Shown here one piece after another: positions 44,841-53,802 of a DNA stretch of 56,628 bases. The stretch lies in the NCBI RefSeq assembly GCF_000422425.1, contig NZ_AULT01000045.1, positions 1-56,628 of the forward strand. Direction: 5' to 3'. Position 1 is the stretch's first letter. Each line of letters opens with the position of its first letter. The stretch is from Oceanospirillum beijerinckii DSM 7166. Its GTDB lineage: Bacteria > Pseudomonadota > Gammaproteobacteria > Pseudomonadales > Halomonadaceae. The notes beneath the pieces are model-generated. The model searched no databases and had not been told where the DNA came from. It saw only the letters and a program-made list of their open reading frames with translations. The translations under genes were made by a program, and so were the position numbers.

Positions 44841-45740
44841 ATGTATATTGATGATCAATTTCCTATTCAGTATATCGATCCGGTATATCGTCCCCCCAGT
44901 GAAGCACGTTCTTTGATTTTACCTGTGACTAACGGCTGTAGTTGGAATAAGTGCTCCTTTTGTGAGATGTATACCGATACTCAGAAGAAGTTTGCTGCGC
45001 GCCCGGAGGAGCTGGTGTTAAGGGAGATACAGCAGGCTGGTGAGCAGTTAGCAGGAGTGCGCAGAGTATTTTTGGCAGATGGTGATGCAATGGTGTTATC
45101 GTTGAGAAGATTAACAACGATTCTGGAAGCTATTAATATTGCTTTTCCCGCTTTAAACAGAGTGTCTGCATACTGCTTACCCCGTAATATTGCCAAGAAA
45201 AGTGTTGAAGAACTAAAAATATTGAAAAATCTAGGTTTATCAATGCTTTATGTTGGTATTGAGTCAGGTGATGATGAAGTTCTTAAGCGAATTAATAAAG
45301 GTGAAACGGCTCAATCAACATATGACGCCGTGAACAAAATTCATCTTGCTGGTATTAAAACATCAGTCATGGTTTTAAATGGCTTGGGTGGTAAGCTTCT
45401 AAGTAAGCAGCATGCGCTGAACTCCGCTAAATTAATTAATCGCTTGCAGCCTGATTATTTGTCTACACTGGTTCTGACCTTTCACAAAGGACCCGAGCGT
45501 TTTAGCATGGCGTTTGGTGAGGGTTTTCAATCGCTTAATACCAATGAACTGTTTAATGAAATGTATACATTCGTTAGCGCTTTACAGTTAGAAAATACGA
45601 TTTACCGCTCTGACCACATTTCGAATCGTTTGGCTCTCAAAGGCGTATTAGGTAAAGATAAGGAAAAGTTACTGGAGCAAATTCAATCAGCAATGAAACA
45701 TCGACAAGGTTTCTCTGATATTAGGCTGCAGCAGATTTGA
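44841..45740 (+). CDS. Radical SAM protein with CX4CX2C cluster motif
   Basis: 299-residue enzyme expected to bind a 4Fe-4S cluster and S-adenosylmethionine. The three cysteines are Cys33, Cys38 and Cys41 in NGCSWNKCSFCEMY, spaced CX4CX2C instead of the classical CX3CX2C. LADGDAM, YCLPRNI, LSMLYVGIESGDDEVLKRINKGE and MVLNGLGG are the SAM-domain strands and binding motifs. The overall pattern resembles the oxygen-independent coproporphyrinogen III oxidase/YgiQ/MiaB-like groups without extra domains. Reaction unknown. Single gene with neither neighbour pointing to a pathway. Confidence 0.85.
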   Translation: MYIDDQFPIQYIDPVYRPPSEARSLILPVTNGCSWNKCSFCEMYTDTQKKFAARPEELVLREIQQAGEQLAGVRRVFLADGDAMVLSLRRLTTILEAINIAFPALNRVSAYCLPRNIAKKSVEELKILKNLGLSMLYVGIESGDDEVLKRINKGETAQSTYDAVNKIHLAGIKTSVMVLNGLGGKLLSKQHALNSAKLINRLQPDYLSTLVLTFHKGPERFSMAFGEGFQSLNTNELFNEMYTFVSALQLENTIYRSDHISNRLALKGVLGKDKEKLLEQIQSAMKHRQGFSDIRLQQI

Positions 45741-45868
45741 TATGAAATGCTTATTTCGTTAAAACATTAATGTACTAATTCTTGTATTTTGTACGACTTA
45801 ATATTAGTATCTAAAAATAGTTCGTGATGAATTATTTTCCCCACACAAAGTAAATACGAGTAATCAAA

Positions 45869-46213
45869 ATGCTTATTAATGAATATCGTCAGAAAGAAAA
45901 GCTATTACGTCAACTGCAAGATGAGCTGACGGCCCTGGCAGAACGTGAAGACCTGAAAAAAGAGCTGGCCTTCAAGGAAGCTATTGAAGAAGTAATGGCA
46001 ACTTACGATAAGACTGAAGCTGATGTAATGGAATTGTTCGGCAAGCCAGAAATTGAAGAACCAGTACAAAAGACTCGTCGTAAGCGTACTCCTACTAAAT
46101 ACAAAAACCCTGAGACAGGTGAGGTTATTGAAGTACGTGGTGGTCGTCAAAAGAATTATCAGGACTGGATCCAGCAGTACGGCAAAGAAACTGTTCAGGG
46201 TTGGAGGCTATAA
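45869..46213 (+). CDS. hns: H-NS family nucleoid-associated protein
   Basis: 114-residue DNA-binding protein. An N-terminal coiled-coil oligomerisation part (about 1-50, many Leu/Glu/Lys) is followed by a basic linker (TRRKRTPTKYKNPETGE) and a short C-terminal domain where the usual QGR-like loop reads EVRGGRQKNYQDW. It probably silences AT-rich DNA. H-NS proteins of this length are common in marine gammaproteobacteria. The gap before it is strongly AT-rich, so the gene may regulate itself (inference). Good terminator at 46283. Confidence 0.88.
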   Translation: MLINEYRQKEKLLRQLQDELTALAEREDLKKELAFKEAIEEVMATYDKTEADVMELFGKPEIEEPVQKTRRKRTPTKYKNPETGEVIEVRGGRQKNYQDWIQQYGKETVQGWRL

Positions 46214-46282
46214 GTGCAGGCAAGATCCAATTCAGTCGGCAGGTTTTAATTTTAAAAGACTCCTTCAATATCGACTGAAATC

Positions 46283-46309
46283 AAAAAAGCAGCTTCCAGC
46301 TGCTTTTTT
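46283..46309 (+). terminator. Rho-independent terminator after hns
   Basis: AAAAAAGCAGCT and AGCTGCTTTTTT, perfect 12-bp stem with a three-base loop and T run. Confidence 0.9.
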
Positions 46310-46393
46310 TATGCCTGCAGAGACAGCTTAATTCGGATAAAATTCGGTTAAACTCTGATTTCTGAATTAGCACAGCGCTATGGGCAGTCCACT

Positions 46394-46957
46394 ATGAGTA
46401 ATTCCTTTTCCCCTTTGAATCTGGCTAAACAGATACAAGCTAATGCCGGCGAGCATGGTTTACCACCTATTCATCAATGGAGTCCTGAGTTCTGTGGCGA
46501 CATAGATATGTCTATTGGTCGGGATGGCCAGTGGTACTATATGGGGTCGCCCATTGGTCGAGCATCGTTAGTGCGTATGTTTTCCACCATTCTTTTAAAG
46601 GAAGGTGAAAAATACTTTTTGGTGACTCCGGTAGAAAAGGTGGGTATCCAGGTAGAAGATACGCCCTTTATTATTACTCAGTTGGTTGAAGAACAAAGTG
46701 ATACATTGGTTTTTCTCACGAATGTAGGCGATAAGGTGGTATTGGATAAAGAGCATCCGTTGAGAGTCGAAGTGAGCGAATCCGGTGAGCCACAGCCTTA
46801 TCTGCTAGTGCGGGATAATCTGGAAGGGCGGTTGCATCGTAATCTTTTTTATCAGTTAGTTGAGCAGGCTGTTGAACAAGAAATTGATGGTATTAATCAT
46901 TTAGGGATTTATAGTTCTGGCCAGTTTTGGTCCTTAGGTGAGATGCCGGAAGTTTAA
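46394..46957 (+). CDS. DUF1285 domain protein
   Basis: 187-residue cytosolic protein. LPPIHQWSPEFCGDIDMSI and RDGQWYYMGSPIGR are the DUF1285 hallmarks; the rest is a beta-rich fold with a C-terminal NLFYQLVEQAV helix. The family has known structures but no established biochemical role. Its stop overlaps the start of the helicase gene by one base (TAATG), so the two are co-translated, which may hint at a shared task in nucleic acid metabolism (inference). Confidence 0.9.
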   Translation: MSNSFSPLNLAKQIQANAGEHGLPPIHQWSPEFCGDIDMSIGRDGQWYYMGSPIGRASLVRMFSTILLKEGEKYFLVTPVEKVGIQVEDTPFIITQLVEEQSDTLVFLTNVGDKVVLDKEHPLRVEVSESGEPQPYLLVRDNLEGRLHRNLFYQLVEQAVEQEIDGINHLGIYSSGQFWSLGEMPEV

Positions 46958-49332
46958 TGCAGCAGGTTGATCCAATATCGACACAGAATCCGTCTTATCA
47001 GGCCTTGCAGCCAATGTCAGATCAGGTTTCTAAACCAATAGCTGAAGTAGTACAGCAATCTGTGCTCCAGACCATACCGGAGTCGACATCAAGACGAATG
47101 CCTCAATTAACATCCCAACAACAACAGGTGATTAATCATCAGCAGGGTCATGCCCGCGTTATGGCTGTGGCGGGTTCAGGTAAAACCACGACTCTGGTTC
47201 ACCGTGTGATGCAGTTATTGGCACAAGGCTTTCATCCCCGTCGTGTGCTGGTGCTGATGTATAATCGCTCTGCGAAGGACGACTTTACCAACAAGCTGAT
47301 CCGTCGTGTGCAGGAGCAACCTAATTTTGTCAGTTTGCCTGATATTCGTACCTTTCATTCTATAGGGCATCGTCTATGCGAAAGCTTTTATCAGTGGGGA
47401 GTGCTGGGTAAGCGTAAGCTGGTAAAAGAAGGCTGGCCCTATGAGCGCCTGGTGCGTCAGGCCATCGTACAGGCGTTAGGTCATGTGGATGAGCAGGCTC
47501 GCCGTAAGGCGTTGGATAAGGACCATCTGGAAGCCTTTCTGCAGTTTGTCGAGCGCGTTAAAGCGGACCTGATCCCCCCGGCAGAACAATTCAAACAGCT
47601 GAAATTACCCTCCGACCAAAAATACTTTATTGAAGCCTTTGATCAGCTTGAGCAATTGATGGCCAATGAGGGAGTGATGACTTTCTCGGATCTGATCTAT
47701 CGTCCGGCCATGGCGATGCTGAGTCAACCTGAACTGGAACAACGGGTCAGCAATCACTTAGACCATGTCATTGTGGATGAGTATCAGGATATCAACAGTA
47801 TCCAGCAGTATCTGCTGAATATTCTGGCCGGTGATCGAGCTCAGGTAATGGTTGTTGGCGATGTGGATCAGTGTATCTACGAGTGGCGTGGAGCTAGACC
47901 TGAGTTTATGCTGGGGCAGTTTGAGCAAAGCTATCCCGGTTGCACGACCTATTCGCTCAGTTACTCTTTCCGCTACGGTCATACCCTGGCATTAGCGGCT
48001 AACCATGTGATCAGCGAGAACCGCCTGCGTGAGCCTCAGCTGTGTCTGGCGACACCACAGCACCCGGATACAGGTATCGCGACTTTTTCTCAGCTGTCGG
48101 AGCTGCTGGAGCCGTTACAGCAGGCATTAAGTCAAAGCGGCTCCGACCAATGTGCCGTACTGGTGCGCAGCTGGGCTCTAAGCATGCCGCTGCAGCTGAT
48201 CTTCCTGCAGCAGCAGATCCCTTTTCGTTTGATGCAGCAGGGGCACTTTGTTTTTAATCAACCCCTGGTGACTCAGTATCTGGCTTATCTGGAGCTGGTT
48301 ACTCTACCGGCTAATCAAGCGATTCCTGCTGAAACATTAAACGCCTGTTTGTCCTTCCCACTGCTGTTTTTATCGCAACAGGAACAGCAAAACATTATTC
48401 GTTTGGTCGAAGCGGAGGGCTTAGACCCTGAACAGGTAACCAAGCGGATCGCGCTAAAGCCCTACGCCCTGAAACGACTGAAAAAGCGTTTACAGTTGTT
48501 GTTGCAGTTACAACGCCAGTCCGATGAGCAACCTGTAGGCCCTGTCGCGCTCAAGATCCTATTGGAAACTGATGCCTACGAGCTGATAGAGAAAGCTGCT
48601 GCGACCCGTGATCAGGCAGAAGAGCGTAAGCGCACCTTGCAGGCGTTGGTTAATTATATTCGTCAACAAAGGGTGAGCGTCGGCCAGTGTCTGGAGCAGA
48701 TTCAGGTGCAGAAGCTATCCGGAGCCAGCCTGACCTCCGATCAGGGTATTATGATCACTACGGTGCATGGGGCGAAAGGCCTGGAGTGGGATACGGTCAT
48801 TCTTGCAGGTTTAACCGAGGGTAGCTTCCCCTGCTATCAGAATCTGGCGGACTTTCAGGACAAAGAGGAAGAGAGCGAGCGCCGACTATTCTATGTCGCT
48901 CTGACCCGGGCGAAAAAACAGCTGTTCCTGATTTCAGATAATGGCCTCAATGAAGAAGGCAAAAAGAAAAGCAGTCGCTTTCTTGCTGAGATGGCACTGG
49001 AAGATTGCTTAAAGACTCTACAGTGCATTAAACAGCCCGAAAGTGCCAATGCGATCAGTGTCAGTAAACCCAATATAGTGCTGCCTTACTTGAGTGCTCA
49101 GGGGATCCAATTGGATGTTCAACAGGATGAAGGAGCAGATCGGCCAACGGCTAAAGAAACGATGGCTGATCACCTGAAGATTGGAGACCATATCGAACAT
49201 AAGATTTTTGGCAGAGGGATGATTACACGGATAGAACGTGGTCAGGGCACACGTATCGATGTTGATTTTGGTAAGGAAGGGCAAAGGCTATTATTAGCAG
49301 AGCGAGCACCGATTCGCCTGTTACGTGACTGA
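46957..49332 (+). CDS. UvrD/Rep-type superfamily 1 DNA helicase
   Basis: 791-residue ATP-dependent 3'-5' helicase-like protein. SF1 motifs in order: AGSGKTTTLVHRV (Walker A), DEYQDIN (Walker B), VGDVDQCIYEWRGA, TVHGAKGLEWD and FYVALTRAK. The last 45 residues (GDHIEHKIFGRGMITRIERGQ..) are the Tudor-like C-terminal domain of UvrD/PcrA that binds partner proteins such as RNA polymerase. A Gln-rich, non-conserved tail of about 45 residues precedes the helicase. It is neither canonical UvrD nor Rep by length and neighbours; the specific pathway is unknown. Coupled with the DUF1285 gene. Confidence 0.9.
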   Translation: MQQVDPISTQNPSYQALQPMSDQVSKPIAEVVQQSVLQTIPESTSRRMPQLTSQQQQVINHQQGHARVMAVAGSGKTTTLVHRVMQLLAQGFHPRRVLVLMYNRSAKDDFTNKLIRRVQEQPNFVSLPDIRTFHSIGHRLCESFYQWGVLGKRKLVKEGWPYERLVRQAIVQALGHVDEQARRKALDKDHLEAFLQFVERVKADLIPPAEQFKQLKLPSDQKYFIEAFDQLEQLMANEGVMTFSDLIYRPAMAMLSQPELEQRVSNHLDHVIVDEYQDINSIQQYLLNILAGDRAQVMVVGDVDQCIYEWRGARPEFMLGQFEQSYPGCTTYSLSYSFRYGHTLALAANHVISENRLREPQLCLATPQHPDTGIATFSQLSELLEPLQQALSQSGSDQCAVLVRSWALSMPLQLIFLQQQIPFRLMQQGHFVFNQPLVTQYLAYLELVTLPANQAIPAETLNACLSFPLLFLSQQEQQNIIRLVEAEGLDPEQVTKRIALKPYALKRLKKRLQLLLQLQRQSDEQPVGPVALKILLETDAYELIEKAAATRDQAEERKRTLQALVNYIRQQRVSVGQCLEQIQVQKLSGASLTSDQGIMITTVHGAKGLEWDTVILAGLTEGSFPCYQNLADFQDKEEESERRLFYVALTRAKKQLFLISDNGLNEEGKKKSSRFLAEMALEDCLKTLQCIKQPESANAISVSKPNIVLPYLSAQGIQLDVQQDEGADRPTAKETMADHLKIGDHIEHKIFGRGMITRIERGQGTRIDVDFGKEGQRLLLAERAPIRLLRD

Positions 49333-49452
49333 GTTAACATTAATGTTGTGATCAATCAGTTAAAAAGTGCTTCGTCAGAGTGGTGCAGGTAAAAATAATA
49401 CGGGTTAAAGAGTGATGGGGCTTAAGAGTACTGCCAGGCATATTTTTCCATT

Positions 49453-50076
49453 ATGAACTATTTAGCCCATGCCTTTTTGGCTCAACAGCAAAGTGAAGCC
49501 TATAAGTTGGGCAACTTAATGGCAGACCATATCAAAGGCCCGCCAGAAAACTGTCTGCTTTATATTGATGGTTTAAGCCCTGATCAGCAGCAAGAGGTAT
49601 TGGACGGTATTCGTTACCACCGCCATATCGATCGTACTGTGGATCATCTGCCCGAGGTGGTTGCTCTTAGAACTCAGTTTCTGCCTGAATATCGTCGTTA
49701 TGCGGGTATTGTGTTGGATATGGCCTGGGATTATTTACTGGCGAAAAATTGGTCGCAATATTCTGATCAGCCCCTGGCCGCATTTGCTCAGCAAGAGTAT
49801 CAGTGGTTACAGCAAAGTAAAGGGCTGCAGCCGCCTTCTATGCGTCATATGATGGGTTATATGGTGCGCAATAATTGGTTTGTCTCATATCAGCAGTTAT
49901 CGGGCATCGAACGTGCTTTAAAAGGCTTATCAATCCGGATCAAACGACAGAACAGTTTGGATCAAGCGGCCAGTGAAATCCCACGTTTAGAGACAAAGTT
50001 GGTGGCGGTTTTCCCCGAGCTGATCAATCATTTAATTAAGCAGCCCTTTGTGTTGAATGTCTCAGAGAGAGGCTGA
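49453..50076 (+). CDS. acpH: Acyl carrier protein phosphodiesterase
   Basis: Removes 4'-phosphopantetheine from holo-ACP. 207 residues. Opening MNYLAHAFLA, the metal-binding YHRHIDRTVDHLP, DMAWDYLLA and the C-terminal hydrophobic end are typical of the HD-like AcpH (DUF479) family. No Shine-Dalgarno is obvious. Follows the helicase by 120 bp; a functional link with acpP elsewhere in the window is biochemical, not positional. Confidence 0.92.
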   Translation: MNYLAHAFLAQQQSEAYKLGNLMADHIKGPPENCLLYIDGLSPDQQQEVLDGIRYHRHIDRTVDHLPEVVALRTQFLPEYRRYAGIVLDMAWDYLLAKNWSQYSDQPLAAFAQQEYQWLQQSKGLQPPSMRHMMGYMVRNNWFVSYQQLSGIERALKGLSIRIKRQNSLDQAASEIPRLETKLVAVFPELINHLIKQPFVLNVSERG

Positions 50077-50127
50077 ATAAAGCAGCGCAGAGTAAAACAA
50101 TAACAAATTGAATATGAAACGATAACG

Positions 50128-51810
50128 ATGCGTACAAACACCAGTCAGCGTTTTTTAAAAATGGCTTATCCTGTTGTGGTCATCATGATGATCAGCATTG
50201 GTCTGTTGGCCTGGAGTTTATACCATAGCCGTATTAAGCAAACTGAAATAGTGGCCCAGTTATCAGAACGGGCTATGGCCTCATCGTTACTTGAAGCGGA
50301 TAAAGCGCTTAATCTGATTGCTCTGGATTATGCGTATTGGGATGAAACCATTAAGTTTTATCATAACCCTGATCCAGATTGGGCTAAAAAACAGATCGGC
50401 CTTTATCTCAATGAGACGTTTAATCTGAGTGCCACTTTGTTGCTGAACCAAAATAATAAAGTCGTCTGGCAATATCAACATGACTTAGGTTTGCCGTTAG
50501 CTGCGGTAGAGAAGACGCTATTGGACTCTGGGTTAATGTCGCAACTATCCCAACATTGGGAGTCGGTGCCACCCAAAGTACTGTCCAGTTATATGATTTT
50601 GGGACAGGAGGTTTACTCGTTTCATGCCGCGTTGTTAACTTCCGATGAGGAGGGTGCTCAGGCTAAACCCCATGATCGGGTCGCCTTGATACTATTGCGG
50701 CGCATTGATCAGGCTTACCTGGATACCCTGGCGGAAAAACGTCAGCTTGAAGGCTTACGTTTAGAACAGGTTACGTCATTATCCGGCCATGATCATAGGG
50801 CACCGATGGCGCAGACCGTGATTGAAGGGCATCTGCCCTTGAGGGATCTGCAGGGGAATATGGTTGCGTTGTTATCCTGGTATCCTGAATATCGCCTGGC
50901 TGATGTCTACCGAGAGATGAGACCGTGGTTGCTGGCTTTTATTATTATCTCGGGTAGCTGCTTCCTCTGGTATGTCCGTCGTGTGCGTCAGGTTGCCAGA
51001 ATACTGGATAATGAGATTTTGCGTCGCCAGCAGGCCGAAGTGGAGTTGGAACAGCATCAGCGTCATCTGGAGCAGTTGGTTGAGGAGCGTACCGACGCTT
51101 TATACGAGGCTTTGCAGAAAGCCCAGGCGGCCAATGAGGCGAAATCCCGTTTCACAGCAGGGATGAGCCATGAGATGCGTACGCCACTGAATGCGATTAT
51201 TGGCTTTGCTCAGATTCTGGAGCTGGATCTTGAAGATAAGGGGCAGTTGGAGAGCCTGCAGGAAATCCTGAAAGCTGGAACTCATTTGCGTGGTATGGTA
51301 GATCAGATTCTGAATTTGACTGAGCTGGATTCGGTTGACGCAGGAAATAAAGAGATTCAGCGTGAGCCGTCTGCCATTCTGCTTTCTGTATTGAATACTT
51401 TCGAACAGGCCTGCGGGAAAAAGGGACTAAAGTTCTCAGTTGATGAACCAGAGCAAGTCAAGCTTATTGCTGTGTCTGATAGCCTGTTAGAAAATGCTCT
51501 ATCCGCTCTATTGGATAATGCCTTGAATTACACCCTGGAAGGTCAGGTCGATATATCGGTCTCGATGGATGAGCGGTACTTAATAATTGAGATTTGTGAT
51601 ACCGGTTTAGGTATAAAACCGACTCAGCGTGAGAAACTCTTCCAACCGTTTACCCGATTACATTTTGATCGTTTACCCAATGTGGAAGGAGTGGGGTTGA
51701 GCCTGTTTATGATTCAAAAACAGCTGGAGCAATATAGAGCAAGTATTGAATATCAGAGCCGGGAACCAGTAGAGGGTAGTTGTTTCCGCCTAAGGCTGCC
51801 TCTGGTGTAA
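50128..51810 (+). CDS. Sensor histidine kinase with CHASE4-type periplasmic domain
   Basis: 560-residue membrane kinase. Helix 1 at about 11-31, periplasmic CHASE4-like domain (about 35-265, LNLIALDYAYWDETIKFY is typical), helix 2 at about 270-288, a coiled-coil (QAEVELEQHQRHLEQLVEERT), HisKA with His348 (MSHEMRTPLN) and an ATPase domain (N box ALLDNALNYT, DTGLGI, GVGLSLFM). No receiver domain is fused and no response regulator gene is adjacent, so the partner is encoded elsewhere. The stop codon touches the left end of a small inverted-repeat element. Confidence 0.92.
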   Translation: MRTNTSQRFLKMAYPVVVIMMISIGLLAWSLYHSRIKQTEIVAQLSERAMASSLLEADKALNLIALDYAYWDETIKFYHNPDPDWAKKQIGLYLNETFNLSATLLLNQNNKVVWQYQHDLGLPLAAVEKTLLDSGLMSQLSQHWESVPPKVLSSYMILGQEVYSFHAALLTSDEEGAQAKPHDRVALILLRRIDQAYLDTLAEKRQLEGLRLEQVTSLSGHDHRAPMAQTVIEGHLPLRDLQGNMVALLSWYPEYRLADVYREMRPWLLAFIIISGSCFLWYVRRVRQVARILDNEILRRQQAEVELEQHQRHLEQLVEERTDALYEALQKAQAANEAKSRFTAGMSHEMRTPLNAIIGFAQILELDLEDKGQLESLQEILKAGTHLRGMVDQILNLTELDSVDAGNKEIQREPSAILLSVLNTFEQACGKKGLKFSVDEPEQVKLIAVSDSLLENALSALLDNALNYTLEGQVDISVSMDERYLIIEICDTGLGIKPTQREKLFQPFTRLHFDRLPNVEGVGLSLFMIQKQLEQYRASIEYQSREPVEGSCFRLRLPLV

Positions 51811-51949
51811 TACCAATCCAGATAAGTTGTTGTTGGTCGGAAAAGCTGCAAGGCGCCTTCCGACAATCATCGGATATCAGAGTCAATGTCGGATGGCGCT
51901 TCGCTTATCCAACCTACCCTGATATCAAGAAACTTATCGGGAATGGTAT
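51810..51949. mobile_element. Small MITE-like element, 140 bp
   Basis: TACCAATCCAGATAAGTT at the left end is inverted at the right end as AACTTATCGGGAATGGTA (17 of 20 matched when one flanking base pair on each side is counted). Inside are a REP-like imperfect palindrome around 51888-51917 (GTCGGATGGCGCTTCGCTTAT) and a second short one around 51850-51878. It begins on the last base of the kinase stop codon and contains no ORF. Confidence 0.65.
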
Positions 51950-51985
51950 AAGTGCTAATCTGGTTCAGAATGAGACAAGAACAAT

Positions 51986-52017
51986 AAAAAAGGGAAGCGG
52001 CATTGGCTTCCCTTTTT
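51986..52017. terminator. Bidirectional terminator between the kinase and ETF-QO
   Basis: AAAAAGGGAAGC and GCTTCCCTTTTT form a 12-bp stem with a seven-base loop, followed by T on one strand and A on the other. Confidence 0.85.
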
Positions 52018-52045
52018 ATATTGCACCGCAGATATCTTTGGTCGA

Positions 52046-52090
52046 TTACATATTTGGCGCTTTTACATATTTGGGCTGTTACATATTTGG
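52046..52090 (-). repeat. Triplicated 12-bp end of the ETF-QO gene
   Basis: TTACATATTTGG (CCAAATATGTAA on the coding strand, Pro-Asn-Met-stop) occurs at 52046-52057, 52063-52074 and 52079-52090. The last is the actual gene end; the other two lie downstream of the stop, the farthest one again in the coding frame. Confidence 0.85.
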
Positions 52091-53731
52091 ATAGTTAGGA
52101 CCACCGGCACCCTCTGGCGTTACCCAGGTGATGTTCTGTGATGGGTCTTTAATATCACAGGTCTTACAGTGTACACAGTTCTGTGAGTTGATCTGGAACC
52201 GGTCGTTACCGGTTTCCTCATCTTTCACCACTTCATATACGCCTGCAGGACAGAAACGTTGTGCTGGCTCAGCCCATTTCGGCAGATTCACCTGCAGAGG
52301 AATGCTGTCATCGGTCAGCTTCAGGTGACATGGCTGGTCTTCTTCATGGTTGGTGTTCGACAGGAACACAGAAGACAGCTTGTCGAAGCTGATCACACCA
52401 TCCGGCTTAGGATAGTTGATCTCACTGAAGTCTGAAGCCGGTTTCAGCTGAGCGTAATCTTCTTCAGTATCGTGCAGCGTCACAGGGATGCTGAAGATAT
52501 TCTGATCGATAAAGTTAAACGCACCGCCCAGCATAGGACCAAACTTGTGCATCGCCGGACCAAAGTTACGGCTGTCGTACAGCTCTTTAAACGCCCAGGA
52601 CTGTTCCCAGGTGCTGGTGAATGCTGTCAGATCCTGACCACCTTCATCGCCAGCTTTCACTGCCTCAAAGATGGTTTCCGCAGCGATCATACCGGACTTC
52701 ATCGCGGTATGGGTGCCCTTGATCTTGGAGAAGTTCAGGGTGCCTGCGTCGCAACCGACCATGATACCGCCAGGGAAGGTCATCTTAGGCAGACAGTTAT
52801 AACCGCCTTTCGTGATCGCACGGGCACCATAAGAGACACGCTTACCACCTTCCAGATACTGTTTCAGTTCTGGGTGGTGCTTCATACGCTGGAACTCATC
52901 AAATGGGCTTAGGTATGGGTTGTCGTAGTTCAGATCGGTGATCAGACCCACAACCACCTGGTTGTTTTCGGCGTGATACAGGAAGAAACCACCACTGGCG
53001 CCATTTTCAGTCAGTGGCCAGCCGGAACCGTGTACTACCAGACCAGGCTTGTGTTTCGCCGGATCGATATCCCACAGCTCTTTAATACCGATACCGTAGT
53101 GCTGGGCATCTTTACCTTCGTCCAGGCTGAACTGCTTGATCAGCTGCTTACCCAGATGACCACGGCTACCTTCAGAGAAGATGGTGTACTTAGCACGCAG
53201 CTCCATACCCGGCATAAACATACCCGGTTTTTCACTACCGTCTTCGGCCACACCCATATCACCGGTAATCACACCTTTGACGACGCCATCTTCGATCAGT
53301 GGCTCAGCCGCAGCAAAACCCGGGAAGATCTCTACGCCCAGTTCTTCTGCCTGTTGGCCCAGCCAACGACAGACATTACCCAGAGAGACAATATAGTTGC
53401 CTTCATTGTGCATGGATTTAGGCACAATGGAGTTCGGGAAAGTTTTGCTGCCGGTTTCGCTTTTCAGCATCACAATCTGATCTTCAGTCACTTCCGTGAT
53501 CAGCGGTGCTTCTTTTTCTTTCCAGTCAGGAATCAGTTCATTCAGGGCTGACGGCTCAATTACCGCACCGGACAGAATATGGGCACCCACTTCTGAACCT
53601 TTTTCAACAACACAAACCGTCAGCTCCTGGCTGGCTTCGTTTGCTTGCTGCATCAGTCGAATGGCAGCTGAAAGGCCGGAAGGGCCGGCGCCGACGATGA
53701 CTACGTCGAACTCCATCGCTTCTCTTTCCAC
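52079..53731 (-). CDS. Electron transfer flavoprotein-ubiquinone oxidoreductase
   Basis: Inner-membrane iron-sulfur flavoprotein that passes electrons from reduced ETF to ubiquinone, linking beta-oxidation to respiration. 550 residues. FAD-binding VIVGAGPSGLSAA at the N-terminus, membrane/ubiquinone-binding middle region, and C-terminal 4Fe-4S ligands (CPAGVYEV, NCVHCKTCDI) with the family end GGPNYPNM. GTG start at 53731, preceded by GAGGAG; an ATG five codons later is an alternative. Divergent from etfB, its electron donor. A PsrA-like box sits about 58 bp upstream. Confidence 0.96.
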   Translation of the reverse strand: MEREAMEFDVVIVGAGPSGLSAAIRLMQQANEASQELTVCVVEKGSEVGAHILSGAVIEPSALNELIPDWKEKEAPLITEVTEDQIVMLKSETGSKTFPNSIVPKSMHNEGNYIVSLGNVCRWLGQQAEELGVEIFPGFAAAEPLIEDGVVKGVITGDMGVAEDGSEKPGMFMPGMELRAKYTIFSEGSRGHLGKQLIKQFSLDEGKDAQHYGIGIKELWDIDPAKHKPGLVVHGSGWPLTENGASGGFFLYHAENNQVVVGLITDLNYDNPYLSPFDEFQRMKHHPELKQYLEGGKRVSYGARAITKGGYNCLPKMTFPGGIMVGCDAGTLNFSKIKGTHTAMKSGMIAAETIFEAVKAGDEGGQDLTAFTSTWEQSWAFKELYDSRNFGPAMHKFGPMLGGAFNFIDQNIFSIPVTLHDTEEDYAQLKPASDFSEINYPKPDGVISFDKLSSVFLSNTNHEEDQPCHLKLTDDSIPLQVNLPKWAEPAQRFCPAGVYEVVKDEETGNDRFQINSQNCVHCKTCDIKDPSQNITWVTPEGAGGPNYPNM

Positions 53732-53788
53732 GATAATCTCCTCAAACAGCTCTAGGCGTTTAATAGTTCTTTTATTTGCTTATCATTT

Positions 53789-53802
53789 AAAACGGTCGTT
53801 TG
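53789..53802 (-). promoter_or_regulatory. PsrA-like operator upstream of ETF-QO
   Basis: AAAAC-GGTC-GTTTG fits the published PsrA motif (C/G)AAAC-N2-4-GTTT(G/C) except for the first base. It lies 58 bp upstream of the ETF-QO start, where a repressor would act. Confidence 0.5.

Noticed and set aside
42085-49332. Anti-phage defence island
   Set aside because: The helicase, radical SAM protein and hydrolase are not arranged in a coupled operon, and no nuclease, toxin or sensor partner was found.
52472-53551. Forward ORFs opposite ETF-QO (146 and 192 codons)
   Set aside because: Shadows of the reverse-strand gene without supporting features.
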